A stretch of 64,000 nucleotides of DNA from CAJQLB01 sp905479065 (lineage in GTDB: Bacteria; Bacteroidota; Bacteroidia; Flavobacteriales; Flavobacteriaceae), in NCBI GenBank assembly GCA_943846735.1, contig OX044364.1:1984001-2048000 (forward strand), written 5' to 3'. Both the position numbers and the translations under genes were made by a program. The notes beneath the pieces are model-generated. The model saw nothing but the letters and a program-made list of their open reading frames with translations, had not been told where the DNA came from and made no database searches. Below are positions 55,330-64,000 of the stretch, piece after piece (position 1 is the first letter of the stretch; each line of letters starts with the position of its first letter).

Positions 55330-55911
55330 TCAAATAAATAATTCTTTAATATTATGAGCAAATAGTTTAACTGCAATTGCTAATAAAATCACTCCGAAAA
55401 CCTTTCTAATAATGCTTATTCCATTTTGTCCAATGACTCGTTCTATTTTTACAGAGGTTTTAAGAACGATATATATGACGATGACATTTAAAATAACCGC
55501 AATAATGATGTTTTCTAATTGAAATTCAGCCCTTAAAGAGAGCAAGGTTGTTAGGCTTCCAGGTCCTGCAATTAATGGAAAGGCAAGCGGAAACACACTT
55601 GCAGTCACTGCATTATTATCTTCCTCTTTATAAAGAGTTATCCCTAAAATCATTTCAAGAGCAATAAAGAATAATATAAATGCTCCTGCAACGGCAAAGC
55701 TATTGACGCCTATGCCAATAAGAGATAAAATATTTTCACCTATAAATAGGAAAACAATTAAAATTATTCCTGCTATAATCGATGCTTTTTCACTTTGAAT
55801 ATGACCTACTTTTTTACGTAAATCAATAATTATAGGAATATTTCCGATGATATCAATAACCGCAAACAATACCATAAAAACTGTAAATATTTCTTTTAGG
55901 TTTGGAAGCAT
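55330..55911 (-). CDS. MarC family membrane protein
   Basis: A 193-residue protein with six hydrophobic segments. The conserved family motif FPLAFPLIAGPGSLTTLLSL is clear. MarC proteins were once linked to multiple antibiotic resistance, but their function is not established. A minus-strand -7 box is just upstream. Confidence 0.92.
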   Translation of the reverse strand: MLPNLKEIFTVFMVLFAVIDIIGNIPIIIDLRKKVGHIQSEKASIIAGIILIVFLFIGENILSLIGIGVNSFAVAGAFILFFIALEMILGITLYKEEDNNAVTASVFPLAFPLIAGPGSLTTLLSLRAEFQLENIIIAVILNVIVIYIVLKTSVKIERVIGQNGISIIRKVFGVILLAIAVKLFAHNIKELFI

Positions 55912-55934
55912 ATAAAGTGCCTTAAAATTTTTGA

Positions 55935-55942
55935 CAAAATTA
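55935..55942 (-). promoter_or_regulatory. -7 box of MarC gene
   Basis: Minus-strand TAATTTTG matches TAnnTTTG, 24 bases before the start. A plus-strand box, TATTTTTG at 55989-55996, may serve the divergent DUF3109 gene. Confidence 0.45.
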
Positions 55943-56017
55943 ATATAATAAAGGTAACTTTCGGTACCATTTAGACCATAACTTTATCTATTTTTGTCTT
56001 TAATTTTTAATCCCACG

Positions 56018-56590
56018 ATGTTTCAGTTAGGAAAGACAATAATTTCAGAGGACGTTATTCAAAAGGACTTTGTTTGTAATTTATCTGCATGTAAAGGGGC
56101 CTGTTGTATAGATGGTGACGCAGGAGCACCTTTAGAAGAGAGGGAAACAAAGGTCTTAGAAGAAATTTATCCTATTGTGAAATCTTATTTGAGACAAGAC
56201 GGGATAAAGGCGATTGAGAAACAAGGGAAATTTGTTATTACCGAAGACGGCGAATATGAAACACCACTAATTAATGGTGCAGATTGTGCTTATGTGATTT
56301 TTGATGAACATAATAAGGCAATGTGTGCAATTGAGGAGGCCTATAATCAAGGAGATGTATCTTGGAAGAAACCAGTTTCTTGCCATTTATACCCGGTTCG
56401 TGTAAAAGATTACAGTGAGTTTTCAGCAGTAAATTATCATCATTGGCACATATGCGATGCTGCCTGTACCCTCGGAGAAGAACTTAAAGTTCCTGTTTTT
56501 AAATTCGTTAAAGAAGCTTTAATAAGAAAATTTGGACCTGATTGGTATGATGAGCTTGAAAAAAGAGCACAAGAAATCATGAAAAGTTAA
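56018..56590 (+). CDS. DUF3109 cysteine-rich protein
   Basis: 190 residues from ATG 56018 (MFQLGKTIIS); the frame is open eight codons further to a TTG overlapping a -7 box. Many cysteines in fixed places (CNLSACKGACC, GADCAYV, SCHLYPVR, HICDAACTLGEE) define DUF3109, thought to bind metal or an iron-sulfur cluster, like YkgJ proteins. Function unknown. Its stop overlaps the stop of the convergent kinase gene by three bases. Confidence 0.9.
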   Translation: MFQLGKTIISEDVIQKDFVCNLSACKGACCIDGDAGAPLEERETKVLEEIYPIVKSYLRQDGIKAIEKQGKFVITEDGEYETPLINGADCAYVIFDEHNKAMCAIEEAYNQGDVSWKKPVSCHLYPVRVKDYSEFSAVNYHHWHICDAACTLGEELKVPVFKFVKEALIRKFGPDWYDELEKRAQEIMKS

Positions 56591-58578
56591 ACGGGTATAT
56601 TCAAAATTATTTTTGTGCCTGAGGCCACATTTTGCTCGTCATACAAGTCTTCTATTTTTAATTCAAACGAACGATTAAAACGTTTTGCAAAAGAAAATAA
56701 ACGTTCTTTAGTAATTTCGATACCAACAGATCGTCTTTTAAAAGTTTCTTTTAGTTTTCGTTCTTTTGATATTTTTCTACCCACACCATTATCGGTTATT
56801 GAAATACTCACATAATCTGGGATTGTATTTTTAACATCAATGATGATTTTTTTATCACTTAATTTTGATGATAATCCGTGCCATAAAGAGTTTTCAATAA
56901 AGGGTTGTAATATAAGTGAAGGAACCCTGATTTTTTTTGAATCGATGTCGTCAGCAACATTGATTTTAAAATCTATTTCATTTGAGAAACGCATATTTTC
57001 AATAGTCATATAAGTGGTCATGGTTTCTAATTCTTCTGCGAGTGATATGTCTTTTTTATTGGAGGTGTCTAAGATTTTACGAATTAATTTTGCGAATTTA
57101 TTTAAATAGTAAACAGCATTTTCTATTTCGTTACCTATAATGTACTGTTTGATTGAGTTCAGTGAATTAAATATAAAATGAGGATTCATTTGACTTTTTA
57201 ACATGTTTTGTTCTAAAGCCAATATTTTTTTCTCTTGATTTGATTGTTGTTGTCTGTGAAAAATAAACAATAAAACGGTAATTAGTAAAACAGCAATTAC
57301 CGAAAGAAGCACAGTCAGCGCAACATTTGTTTGTGTAGAAGCACTAAGAACTTCTTTGCTTTTTAATGCTTTAACTAGGTTTAGTTTAGTTTCATTTTCA
57401 TACTTTAATAGTAAGCCATTTAAATAAGAAACGTTGCGTTTATCAGATACCCTATTCTTTAGACTATCTGCAGTTTTATATAATTTTAGAGCAGCTTCAA
57501 AGTTTTTTTCACTTTGGTAGATATCAGAAAGTACCTTAATCGCGTTGATTTTGTTTTCAAACATCCTGACCTCCAAACTTTCTGATCCCACTTCCGACAT
57601 TTTAATACCTTTTAAGATATTGGTTTTGGCTAAATTTATTTGTCCTGTAAAAGATTGGGATTTTCCTAGATTCATATAAATATCTGCAATGTGCAATTTA
57701 TCGTCGGTTTTTTCAGCACGTTTAGCAGCATCTTTTAGGATGACCATAGCCTCTTTGTACATCCCCTTGGCTAGGTATAATTCTCCTATACAACTGTATA
57801 TAATCGCTTTCCCTAATTCTGATTCAAAGGTGTTTTCATAAATAAAAGCAGCTTTATTATAATCAATTAAAGCTTCGTTTAAAAGACCTAATTGCTCTTT
57901 TGCATAAGCTAATTCTTGGTAGTTAATAGCTAAGAAAAAATGATTTTCTTGTTCTTTATTTATTCGAATAGCCTTATTAAATGCTATTATCGCGAGATCA
58001 TATTGTCTTAAGGAAGTCAAGATTTCACCTGTATTTTTATGGGCGTTAGCAATTATTTTTTTTAATTTAAAGTTATCCCCTGGCTCTTTTTCAGTTAAGT
58101 CAATGGTTTTGTTGAGATAATTTAAAGAAGGCCCAACTAAATCAAGTTTTTTGTAAGCTATTCCAAGTTTATTATAAATACGGGCACGTAAATAAAGCTC
58201 ATTAGTTTCCTCCAATAACGATTCGGCTTCTTTCAGATAGTAAATTGCTTGATGATACTGTGCGTTTTTATCCTTGACATCCGCAAGATTTGTAAGGGTA
58301 TAGATATTACCATTTAAGTAATTTTCTTTCGTCATTTTTTCATTTAAACTCTTCATTTTGGTGCTGTCAGACGCATAATTATCAAATGCATATCGGAGTT
58401 CCTTTAGCTGAGAAGATTCATCTAGACGTTTAATTCTATCAATAGAAATAGTATCTAAAATATTTTCAAAATTGTTTTGTGAGTAACTACAAGCAATTCC
58501 CAAAAAAATAAGGCAAGAGATGTATGAAAAAATGGTTTTATTAAAGATGAAGCCGACCTTATTTTTTAAATCTTTCAA
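56587..58578 (-). CDS. TPR sensor histidine kinase, LytS type
   Basis: A 663-residue membrane kinase. The exported N-terminal part (after a hydrophobic leader, about 20-400) is a row of TPR repeats (for example YNKLGIAYKKLDLVGPSLNY and AFNKAIRINKEQ). One membrane helix (about 412-432) leads to a His_kinase domain with NPHFIFNSLNSIKQYI (phosphoacceptor His) and a HATPase domain (DNGVGRKIS). It pairs with the LytTR regulator whose gene ends four bases upstream. Confidence 0.93.
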   Translation of the reverse strand: MKDLKNKVGFIFNKTIFSYISCLIFLGIACSYSQNNFENILDTISIDRIKRLDESSQLKELRYAFDNYASDSTKMKSLNEKMTKENYLNGNIYTLTNLADVKDKNAQYHQAIYYLKEAESLLEETNELYLRARIYNKLGIAYKKLDLVGPSLNYLNKTIDLTEKEPGDNFKLKKIIANAHKNTGEILTSLRQYDLAIIAFNKAIRINKEQENHFFLAINYQELAYAKEQLGLLNEALIDYNKAAFIYENTFESELGKAIIYSCIGELYLAKGMYKEAMVILKDAAKRAEKTDDKLHIADIYMNLGKSQSFTGQINLAKTNILKGIKMSEVGSESLEVRMFENKINAIKVLSDIYQSEKNFEAALKLYKTADSLKNRVSDKRNVSYLNGLLLKYENETKLNLVKALKSKEVLSASTQTNVALTVLLSVIAVLLITVLLFIFHRQQQSNQEKKILALEQNMLKSQMNPHFIFNSLNSIKQYIIGNEIENAVYYLNKFAKLIRKILDTSNKKDISLAEELETMTTYMTIENMRFSNEIDFKINVADDIDSKKIRVPSLILQPFIENSLWHGLSSKLSDKKIIIDVKNTIPDYVSISITDNGVGRKISKERKLKETFKRRSVGIEITKERLFSFAKRFNRSFELKIEDLYDEQNVASGTKIILNIPV

Positions 58579-58582
58579 GCTA

Positions 58583-59317
58583 TTAAAATTTATCTAAAAA
58601 TTCTGATTTTCTTTGACGAGCTACTGGAATTTTGTGATTAGATTCCATAATTAAATAACGTTCTGTTTTTAAAAACTCTTTAATCTTATTAAGGTTAACA
58701 ATAAAAGAGTTGTGCGTTCTAAAAAAACTATTCTTTGGTAAAATTGCATTAATATCTTTTAATTTTTTTGTGATGACTTTTTTCTGATTATTTTTTAAAA
58801 ATATCGTGCTGTAATTTCCATCAGATTGTACAAATAGAATATCGTCAATGTCAATAAAAATGAGTTTACCATCTGAATTGATAGTCACTTTTTCTTGCGA
58901 ACGATTTCCTTTGAAGTTAAGCAACAATTCTTCAAATTTGTCTATCGACATGGGCTTAGAATTATATTTCTTTACTTTTTTAATTGTTTCATACAAGTCA
59001 TCAGAATCTATTGGTTTTAGCAAATAGTCAACCGCTTCGTTTTTTAATGCCTCAATGGCGTACTCATCATATGCGGTTGTAATGACAATCGGAAAATTCC
59101 TGATTTCTAATTCACGTATAAACTGAAACCCATCCATGGTAGGCATTTGAATGTCTAAAAACAAGCAGTCTGGAATGTTTGTTTTGAGGTATTCAAGTGC
59201 TTTTTCTGGTTGGTCAAATGATTCCAGTACCTCGATATCTTGTTTACAATGATTTAATTCCCACGATAAGCTTTCTATGGCTTTTTTTTCATCATCAACT
59301 ATAACTGCTTTTATCAT
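58583..59317 (-). CDS. LytTR response regulator
   Basis: A receiver domain with phosphoacceptor Asp55 (LFLDIQMPTMDGF) and acidic pair VDDE, followed by a LytTR DNA-binding domain (about 140-244, with FFRTHNSFIVNLNKI). 244 residues. First gene of a two-gene operon with the TPR kinase; a minus-strand box TATATTTG is at 59374-59367. Targets unknown. Confidence 0.94.
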   Translation of the reverse strand: MIKAVIVDDEKKAIESLSWELNHCKQDIEVLESFDQPEKALEYLKTNIPDCLFLDIQMPTMDGFQFIRELEIRNFPIVITTAYDEYAIEALKNEAVDYLLKPIDSDDLYETIKKVKKYNSKPMSIDKFEELLLNFKGNRSQEKVTINSDGKLIFIDIDDILFVQSDGNYSTIFLKNNQKKVITKKLKDINAILPKNSFFRTHNSFIVNLNKIKEFLKTERYLIMESNHKIPVARQRKSEFLDKF

Positions 59318-59634
59318 ATCTTAATCAGGGTTTGGTAAGTGTTCTTTTAAATGCCCTTTAAAATTACAAATATATTCATTAAAATTTTACATTGACCTAC
59401 CAAATATACAGGATACTGCACTAGACATACATTATAAGCGACGTAATGACTTGATTTTTGTCATATTTGAATAGAAAATGCTGTAATTGGTTTTATCAAT
59501 CAAAAGTGTGTCTAGGGAACCACTTTAAATTATAGTTAAATAGATGCTTTAATTTTTTTTAAACATTTATTTATTTCTGAAAATAACTATCATTCTATAA
59601 TTATAGTTTTAGTTAGTTTAGTTAATTATTAGGG

Positions 59635-59663
59635 AAAAGTGAGAATGCTACATTCTCACTTTT
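59635..59663 (+). terminator. Strong terminator with no gene upstream
   Basis: A perfect 13-bp stem (59635-59647 with 59651-59663) around CTA, followed by TGTTTTTT. The 318 bases upstream on the plus strand hold no protein gene, so it may end a small RNA. Apart from this and the nrdB promoter, the 627-base gap 59318-59944 shows nothing certain. Confidence 0.8.
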
Positions 59664-59881
59664 TGTTTTTTAAAATTCTTCAGATTTTTTGGATATTATT
59701 AATTTTTTCAAAACTCCTTCAGGCCTTGTGCCTATTGGGTTCTTTAATTTTACCATTTTTTAATACTTTGATTTTAAGTGTTTTAGGTGAAAAGATGAAA
59801 CATATCGATTGTAGGAAAAAAACCACTCCTTGTTAAAAACTTGTTAACAATGTTTATAAAATTAACTTTCATTATCGTCTG

Positions 59882-59889
59882 TATTTTTG
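59882..59889 (+). promoter_or_regulatory. -7 box of nrdB
   Basis: TATTTTTG matches TAnnTTTG, 55 bases before nrdB. No clear -33 TTG. Confidence 0.45.
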
Positions 59890-59944
59890 AATCTTTGTTA
59901 GTCCGAAATTGCATTAAAGCACCCGTTAAAAAAGAACCCATATT

Positions 59945-60925
59945 ATGTCAAACCAACTTGAACCAATTTTAGCCGAAAACAAAGATCGTTTTGTTATTTT
60001 TCCAATCCAACATCATGATTTATGGGAATGGTACAAGAAATCAGAAGCAAGCTTTTGGACTGCTGAAGAAATTGACTTGCATCAAGATTTAACAGATTGG
60101 GCTACAAAACTTAATGACGACGAGCGTTATTTTATTAAACATATTTTAGCATTTTTTGCGGCTAGTGACGGTATTGTTAATGAAAACTTAGCTGAGAATT
60201 TTGTTAACGAGGTTCAGTACAGTGAAGCTAAATTTTTCTATGGTTTTCAAATCATGATGGAGAATATTCATAGTGAGACATATTCATTATTAATTGACAC
60301 TTATGTCAAAGATGAAGTTGAAAAAGACAGACTGTTTAACGCCATAGAAAATTTTCCTGCCATCAAAAAGAAAGCTGATTGGGCTCTCAAATGGATAGAC
60401 TCTCCAAGTTTTGCAGAAAGACTGATTGCTTTTGCGGCTGTCGAAGGTATTTTCTTTTCAGGTGCGTTTTGTTCAATTTTTTGGCTTAAAAAACGTGGAT
60501 TAATGCCAGGTTTAACTTTTTCAAATGAGCTTATTTCAAGAGATGAAGGTGTACATTGTGATTTTGCTGTTCATTTACACAATAAACACCTAATCAATAA
60601 GGTTCCTAAAGAGCGAATAACAGAAATTATTACTAACGCCTTGGATATTGAGCGCGAATTTATCACGGAGTCTTTACCCGCAAGTTTGATAGGAATGAAC
60701 TCAAAATTAATGGCTCAATATCTTGAGTTTGTGACCGACAGACTTCTCCATGAATTAGATTGTGAGAAGGTTTACAATACTGCAAATCCGTTTGATTTCA
60801 TGGATATGATATCACTTCAAGGGAAAACCAATTTCTTTGAAAAGCGTGTGTCAGAGTATCAAAAAGCAGGAGTTTTAAATAAAGAGGAAGAAAAAGATAA
60901 ATTTACTTTTGATGCAGATTTTTAA
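59945..60925 (+). CDS. nrdB: Ribonucleotide reductase, beta subunit
   Basis: Class I radical-generating subunit of 326 residues. Di-iron ligands appear in EEIDLHQDL, ENIHSETYSLLI (with the radical Tyr) and FSNELISRDEGVHCDFAVHL. It supplies the radical for dNTP synthesis in NrdA. nrdA follows after 168 bases. Confidence 0.95.
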   Translation: MSNQLEPILAENKDRFVIFPIQHHDLWEWYKKSEASFWTAEEIDLHQDLTDWATKLNDDERYFIKHILAFFAASDGIVNENLAENFVNEVQYSEAKFFYGFQIMMENIHSETYSLLIDTYVKDEVEKDRLFNAIENFPAIKKKADWALKWIDSPSFAERLIAFAAVEGIFFSGAFCSIFWLKKRGLMPGLTFSNELISRDEGVHCDFAVHLHNKHLINKVPKERITEIITNALDIEREFITESLPASLIGMNSKLMAQYLEFVTDRLLHELDCEKVYNTANPFDFMDMISLQGKTNFFEKRVSEYQKAGVLNKEEEKDKFTFDADF

Positions 60926-61002
60926 GATGCTCAAAGCTAGGAAGCTCTTATCCCAAGAGTAATTCTTTTAACGAATAGTCACGGATTACCTAATAAATTT
61001 AA

Positions 61003-61035
61003 AATGTAAGTTACGCATGTTTGCTATCTTACATT
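61003..61035. promoter_or_regulatory. Inverted repeat before nrdA
   Basis: AATGTAAG (61003-61010) and CTTACATT (61028-61035) form a perfect 8-bp inverted repeat with a 17-base spacer, 58 bases before nrdA. It may be a regulator site; it does not match the NrdR box as I know it. Confidence 0.35.
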
Positions 61036-61093
61036 AACTAACTAATTTTTTCTGGATTGGAGTATTCAGAAGACCCTAAAAACTAAAAAATAT

Positions 61094-63580
61094 ATGTATG
61101 TTGTAAAAAGAGACGGAAAGAAAGAATTGATGATGTTTGACAAGATTACCGCAAGAGTAAGGAAATTATGTTACGGTTTAAATGAGCTAGTAGATCCATT
61201 AAAAGTCGCCATGAGGGTCATTGAAGGTTTGTATGATGGAGTAACAACCAGCGAACTTGACAACCTTGCAGCAGAAATCGCAGCTACCATGACCACTGCA
61301 CATCCTGACTATGCTCGTTTAGCAGCTAGAATTTCTGTTTCTAATTTGCATAAGAACACTAAGAAATCATTTAGTGATGTCATGGAAGATTTGTACACCT
61401 ATGTCAACCCAAGAACAGGTAAAAAAGCACCATTACTTTCTGACGAAGTTTACACTGTTATTATGGATAATAAAGAGAAGTTAGACTCCACAATTATCTA
61501 TAACCGTGACTTTGGATATGACTATTTTGGTTTTAAAACGCTTGAGCGTTCGTATCTATTGAAACTAAATGGTCAAATTGCTGAACGTCCTCAGCATATG
61601 CTGATGAGAGTGTCAATTGGAATTCACTTAAATGATTTAGACGCGGCTATAGAAACCTATGAGCTCATGTCTAAAAAATATTTTACACACGCAACTCCAA
61701 CCTTATTTAATTCAGGAACACCCAAGCCACAAATGTCGTCTTGTTTTTTGTTAACTATGAAAGACGATAGTATTGATGGTATATATGATACATTAAAGCA
61801 AACTGCTAAAATTTCACAATCAGCTGGAGGGATTGGACTGGCTATACATAACATCCGTGCAACAGGTAGTTACATCGCTGGCACTAATGGTACGTCAAAC
61901 GGTATTGTACCTATGTTACAAGTATTTAATGATACGGCTCGTTACGTAGACCAAGGGGGTGGAAAACGCAAGGGGAGTTTCGCAATTTATATTGAGACAT
62001 GGCACGCGGATATTTTTGATTTTTTAGATCTAAAAAAGAATCATGGAAAAGAAGAAATGCGTGCTAGAGATTTGTTTTATGCTATGTGGATTTCAGATTT
62101 ATTTATGAAGCGTGTACAAGAAGATGGTGAATGGACGTTGATGTGTCCAAACGAGTGTCCTGGATTACCCGAAACTCACAGTGAAGAATTTGAGGCATTA
62201 TATTTAAAATACGAGGCTGCAGGAAAAGGAAGAAAAACTATAAAAGCCAGAGAGCTTTGGGAAAAAATAATGGAATCTCAGATAGAAACAGGGACTCCGT
62301 ATATGCTTTATAAAGATGCTGCAAATCGAAAGTCTAATCAAAAAAATCTAGGAACTATCCGTTCGTCTAATTTGTGTACTGAAATTTTGGAGTATACATC
62401 ACCTGATGAAATAGCAGTATGTAATTTAGCATCGATAGCTTTACCAATGTTCATCAAGAATGGTGAGTTTGATCACAAAGAATTGTATAGAATTACTAAG
62501 AGAGTTACCAAAAATTTAAATAAGGTAATTGATAGAAATTATTATCCCGTAAAAGAGGCTGAGAACTCAAATTTCAGACATCGTCCTATTGGATTGGGGG
62601 TTCAAGGATTAGCAGATACATTTATTAAATTACGCTTACCTTTTACATGTGATGAAGCTAAAAAGCTAAATCAAGAAATTTTTGAAACCCTTTATTTTGC
62701 AGCTGTTACTGCGAGTATGGAGGAAGCAAAAGTAGACGGCCCTTACCAAACCTATGATGGTTCTCCAATATCTAATGGTGAATTCCAATACAATCTTTGG
62801 AATATAAAAGATGATGATTTGAGCGGTCGTTGGGATTGGGGTAAACTTCGAAAACAAGTCCTAAAAAATGGCGTGAGAAACTCTCTGTTAGTCGCCCCTA
62901 TGCCAACGGCTAGCACATCACAAATATTAGGGAATAATGAGTGTTTTGAGCCTTACACCTCAAATATTTACACACGTCGTGTGTTGTCTGGTGAATTCAT
63001 TGTAGTAAATAAGCATTTATTAGAGGACCTTGTCGAATTAGGCCTTTGGAATGAAAGTTTAAAACAAGACATCATGAGAGCGAATGGTTCGGTACAGCAC
63101 ATTGATGAAATTCCAAAAGATATCAAGGAACTCTACAGAACTGTCTGGGAACTCAGCATGAAGGATATTATCGATATGTCCCGTCATCGTGGCTATTTTA
63201 TTGATCAATCACAGTCATTGAATTTATTTATGGAAGGAGCTACCATGGCAAAGCTAACCTCAATGCATTTTTACGCATGGAAAAGTGGTTTAAAAACAGG
63301 AATGTATTATTTACGTACAAAGAGTGCTGTTGACGCAATCAAGTTTACTTTAGACACCAAGAAAAAAGAACAACCAGTTGCCGAGGTAGCTGATGTTGTT
63401 GAGGTTTCTCAAATGGATGCAAGTATTGTTGAACAGCAAAAAGAGAAAGCAGCAAAAACTGCAGTAAAATTTGCAAAAGAAACCACTGAAGTTCAGCCGA
63501 TGTCTCCTGAGGAAATGAAAGCACTTATTGCTCAGGCGAAAGAAGCGGAAGGAGATGATTGCCTAATGTGTGGGTCTTGA
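61094..63580 (+). CDS. nrdA: Ribonucleotide reductase, alpha subunit
   Basis: Class I catalytic subunit of 828 residues. An N-terminal ATP-cone (about 1-90, starting MYVVKRDGKKELMMFDKITA) gives allosteric control. Redox and thiyl cysteines are in MSSCFLLT, SNLCTEIL and VCNLASIALP; PMPTASTSQILGNNE is the substrate phosphate motif. The C-terminal CLMCGS is the shuttle Cys pair reduced by thioredoxin. It acts with nrdB just upstream. Confidence 0.96.
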   Translation: MYVVKRDGKKELMMFDKITARVRKLCYGLNELVDPLKVAMRVIEGLYDGVTTSELDNLAAEIAATMTTAHPDYARLAARISVSNLHKNTKKSFSDVMEDLYTYVNPRTGKKAPLLSDEVYTVIMDNKEKLDSTIIYNRDFGYDYFGFKTLERSYLLKLNGQIAERPQHMLMRVSIGIHLNDLDAAIETYELMSKKYFTHATPTLFNSGTPKPQMSSCFLLTMKDDSIDGIYDTLKQTAKISQSAGGIGLAIHNIRATGSYIAGTNGTSNGIVPMLQVFNDTARYVDQGGGKRKGSFAIYIETWHADIFDFLDLKKNHGKEEMRARDLFYAMWISDLFMKRVQEDGEWTLMCPNECPGLPETHSEEFEALYLKYEAAGKGRKTIKARELWEKIMESQIETGTPYMLYKDAANRKSNQKNLGTIRSSNLCTEILEYTSPDEIAVCNLASIALPMFIKNGEFDHKELYRITKRVTKNLNKVIDRNYYPVKEAENSNFRHRPIGLGVQGLADTFIKLRLPFTCDEAKKLNQEIFETLYFAAVTASMEEAKVDGPYQTYDGSPISNGEFQYNLWNIKDDDLSGRWDWGKLRKQVLKNGVRNSLLVAPMPTASTSQILGNNECFEPYTSNIYTRRVLSGEFIVVNKHLLEDLVELGLWNESLKQDIMRANGSVQHIDEIPKDIKELYRTVWELSMKDIIDMSRHRGYFIDQSQSLNLFMEGATMAKLTSMHFYAWKSGLKTGMYYLRTKSAVDAIKFTLDTKKKEQPVAEVADVVEVSQMDASIVEQQKEKAAKTAVKFAKETTEVQPMSPEEMKALIAQAKEAEGDDCLMCGS

Positions 63581-63597
63581 AAATTTCAATTATTAAT

Positions 63598-63625
63598 AAA
63601 AGGCGCCAATACTTTGGCGCCTTTT
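63598..63625. terminator. Terminator after nrdA
   Basis: AAAAGGCGCCAA pairs perfectly with TTGGCGCCTTTT around a four-base loop, between nrdA and the convergent DUF6503 gene. Confidence 0.93.
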
Positions 63626-64000
63626 TTATTTTAGGATATCGGTCCCTAAATACAGGTCATCTTTGTTGTAAAACCAAGCTCTATTCTTTGGCATTTTGAT
63701 GCCATTTATCACCGTTTCACCCGATAATAAAATATATTCCCCACTAGTTTCTATTTCATTTCCGTTTACGTCAGTTTTAAAAAATTGGTAGATTTCCATA
63801 GCATAGGTTTCTGGATTAATATAAACATACCAAATATCTTCACCAACAGATTCATCATAGGTGACTTTTAAAACCAAATACTCTTTCCCTTTAAATGATT
63901 TACGTTCAAAAGTGTTAGCAATATGAGTTCCAGGGTCTTTAAGTTTCATTGGCAAACCATATAAAAAGGAGTAATAATTTTTATACATGTTTGCTCTGTC
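63626..64000 (-). CDS. DUF6503 family protein, partial
   Basis: C-terminal 124 residues or so of a gene cut by the window end. The in-frame ATG at 63988 is internal: upstream codons (DRAN before MYKNYYSFLYGLPMKLKDPG) continue the family sequence. The rest is beta-rich (LVLKVTYDESVGEDIWYVYI) and ends LGTDILK. DUF6503 proteins are exported flavobacterial proteins with a lipoprotein-like beta fold and no known role. Confidence 0.8.
   Translation of the reverse strand, partial: DRANMYKNYYSFLYGLPMKLKDPGTHIANTFERKSFKGKEYLVLKVTYDESVGEDIWYVYINPETYAMEIYQFFKTDVNGNEIETSGEYILLSGETVINGIKMPKNRAWFYNKDDLYLGTDILK

Noticed and set aside
59639..59836. 65-codon hydrophobic frame before nrdB
   Set aside because: It begins inside the terminator hairpin and its Leu/Phe/Ile content follows from the T-rich DNA; no family likeness and poor start.

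Overview
The window is chromosomal DNA of a gliding marine-type Bacteroidetes, most likely a member of the Flavobacteriaceae. The evidence is a gldH lipoprotein gene next to a RicT/PSP1 gene, two secreted peptidases with type IX secretion (T9SS) C-terminal sorting domains, a SusC-type plug protein, DUF5916 and DUF6503 proteins, AT-rich DNA, repeated TAnnTTTG (-7) promoter boxes, and little Shine-Dalgarno sequence before start codons. I do not commit to a genus.

Layout. 1-5.5 kb: ricT-gldH-PBP1A, then the scoAB CoA-transferase pair. 5.5-13 kb: an intergenic repeat patch, a membrane polyferredoxin, a large M4 (thermolysin-type) T9SS protease with three almost identical internal repeats, and an unknown secreted protein. 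13-17 kb: a CNNM transporter-like protein, then a HemC-HemD fusion that has lost key HemC active-site residues and faces a divergent AraC regulator. 17-25 kb: a BNR-repeat exported protein, an orphan sensor kinase with an enoyl-CoA hydratase, and a TonB plug protein without a barrel. 25-30 kb: small secreted protein, second AraC regulator, HD hydrolase, PlsC, bacilliredoxin, J-domain/TerB protein, lipoprotein. 30-39 kb: a metal homeostasis block on the minus strand: a DtxR regulator, a candidate outer-membrane protein and a TroABCD-like ABC importer form one tightly packed operon; feoA-feoB and a 44-residue FeoB-associated protein form another; a SCO copper chaperone lies upstream. 39-43 kb: M1 aminopeptidase (T9SS), RseP, tRNA-Asn. 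43-45.5 kb: a gene-poor stretch with very small proteins (30-residue CDGSH-like, 61, 77 and 47 residues) and decayed genes. 45.8-56.6 kb: retinol-saturase-like oxidoreductase, TauE-type permease, DUF5916 protein, DsbD, dCMP deaminase, S41 protease, MarC, DUF3109. 56.6-64 kb: a LytS/LytTR two-component system, class I ribonucleotide reductase (nrdB, nrdA) and the 3' part of a DUF6503 gene cut by the window edge.

Most of the window is ordinary core genome. The parts that merit attention are the degenerate HemC-HemD/AraC locus, the TroC/TroD permeases that both carry C-terminal winged-helix domains, the outer-membrane protein inside the DtxR metal operon, the plug-TPR-DUF2135-like chimera, the micro-CDGSH protein, the homogenised repeats in the M4 protease, and a pair of 48-bp dispersed elements bounded by inverted repeats. 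I see no CRISPR array, intact insertion sequence, prophage or obvious defence island.
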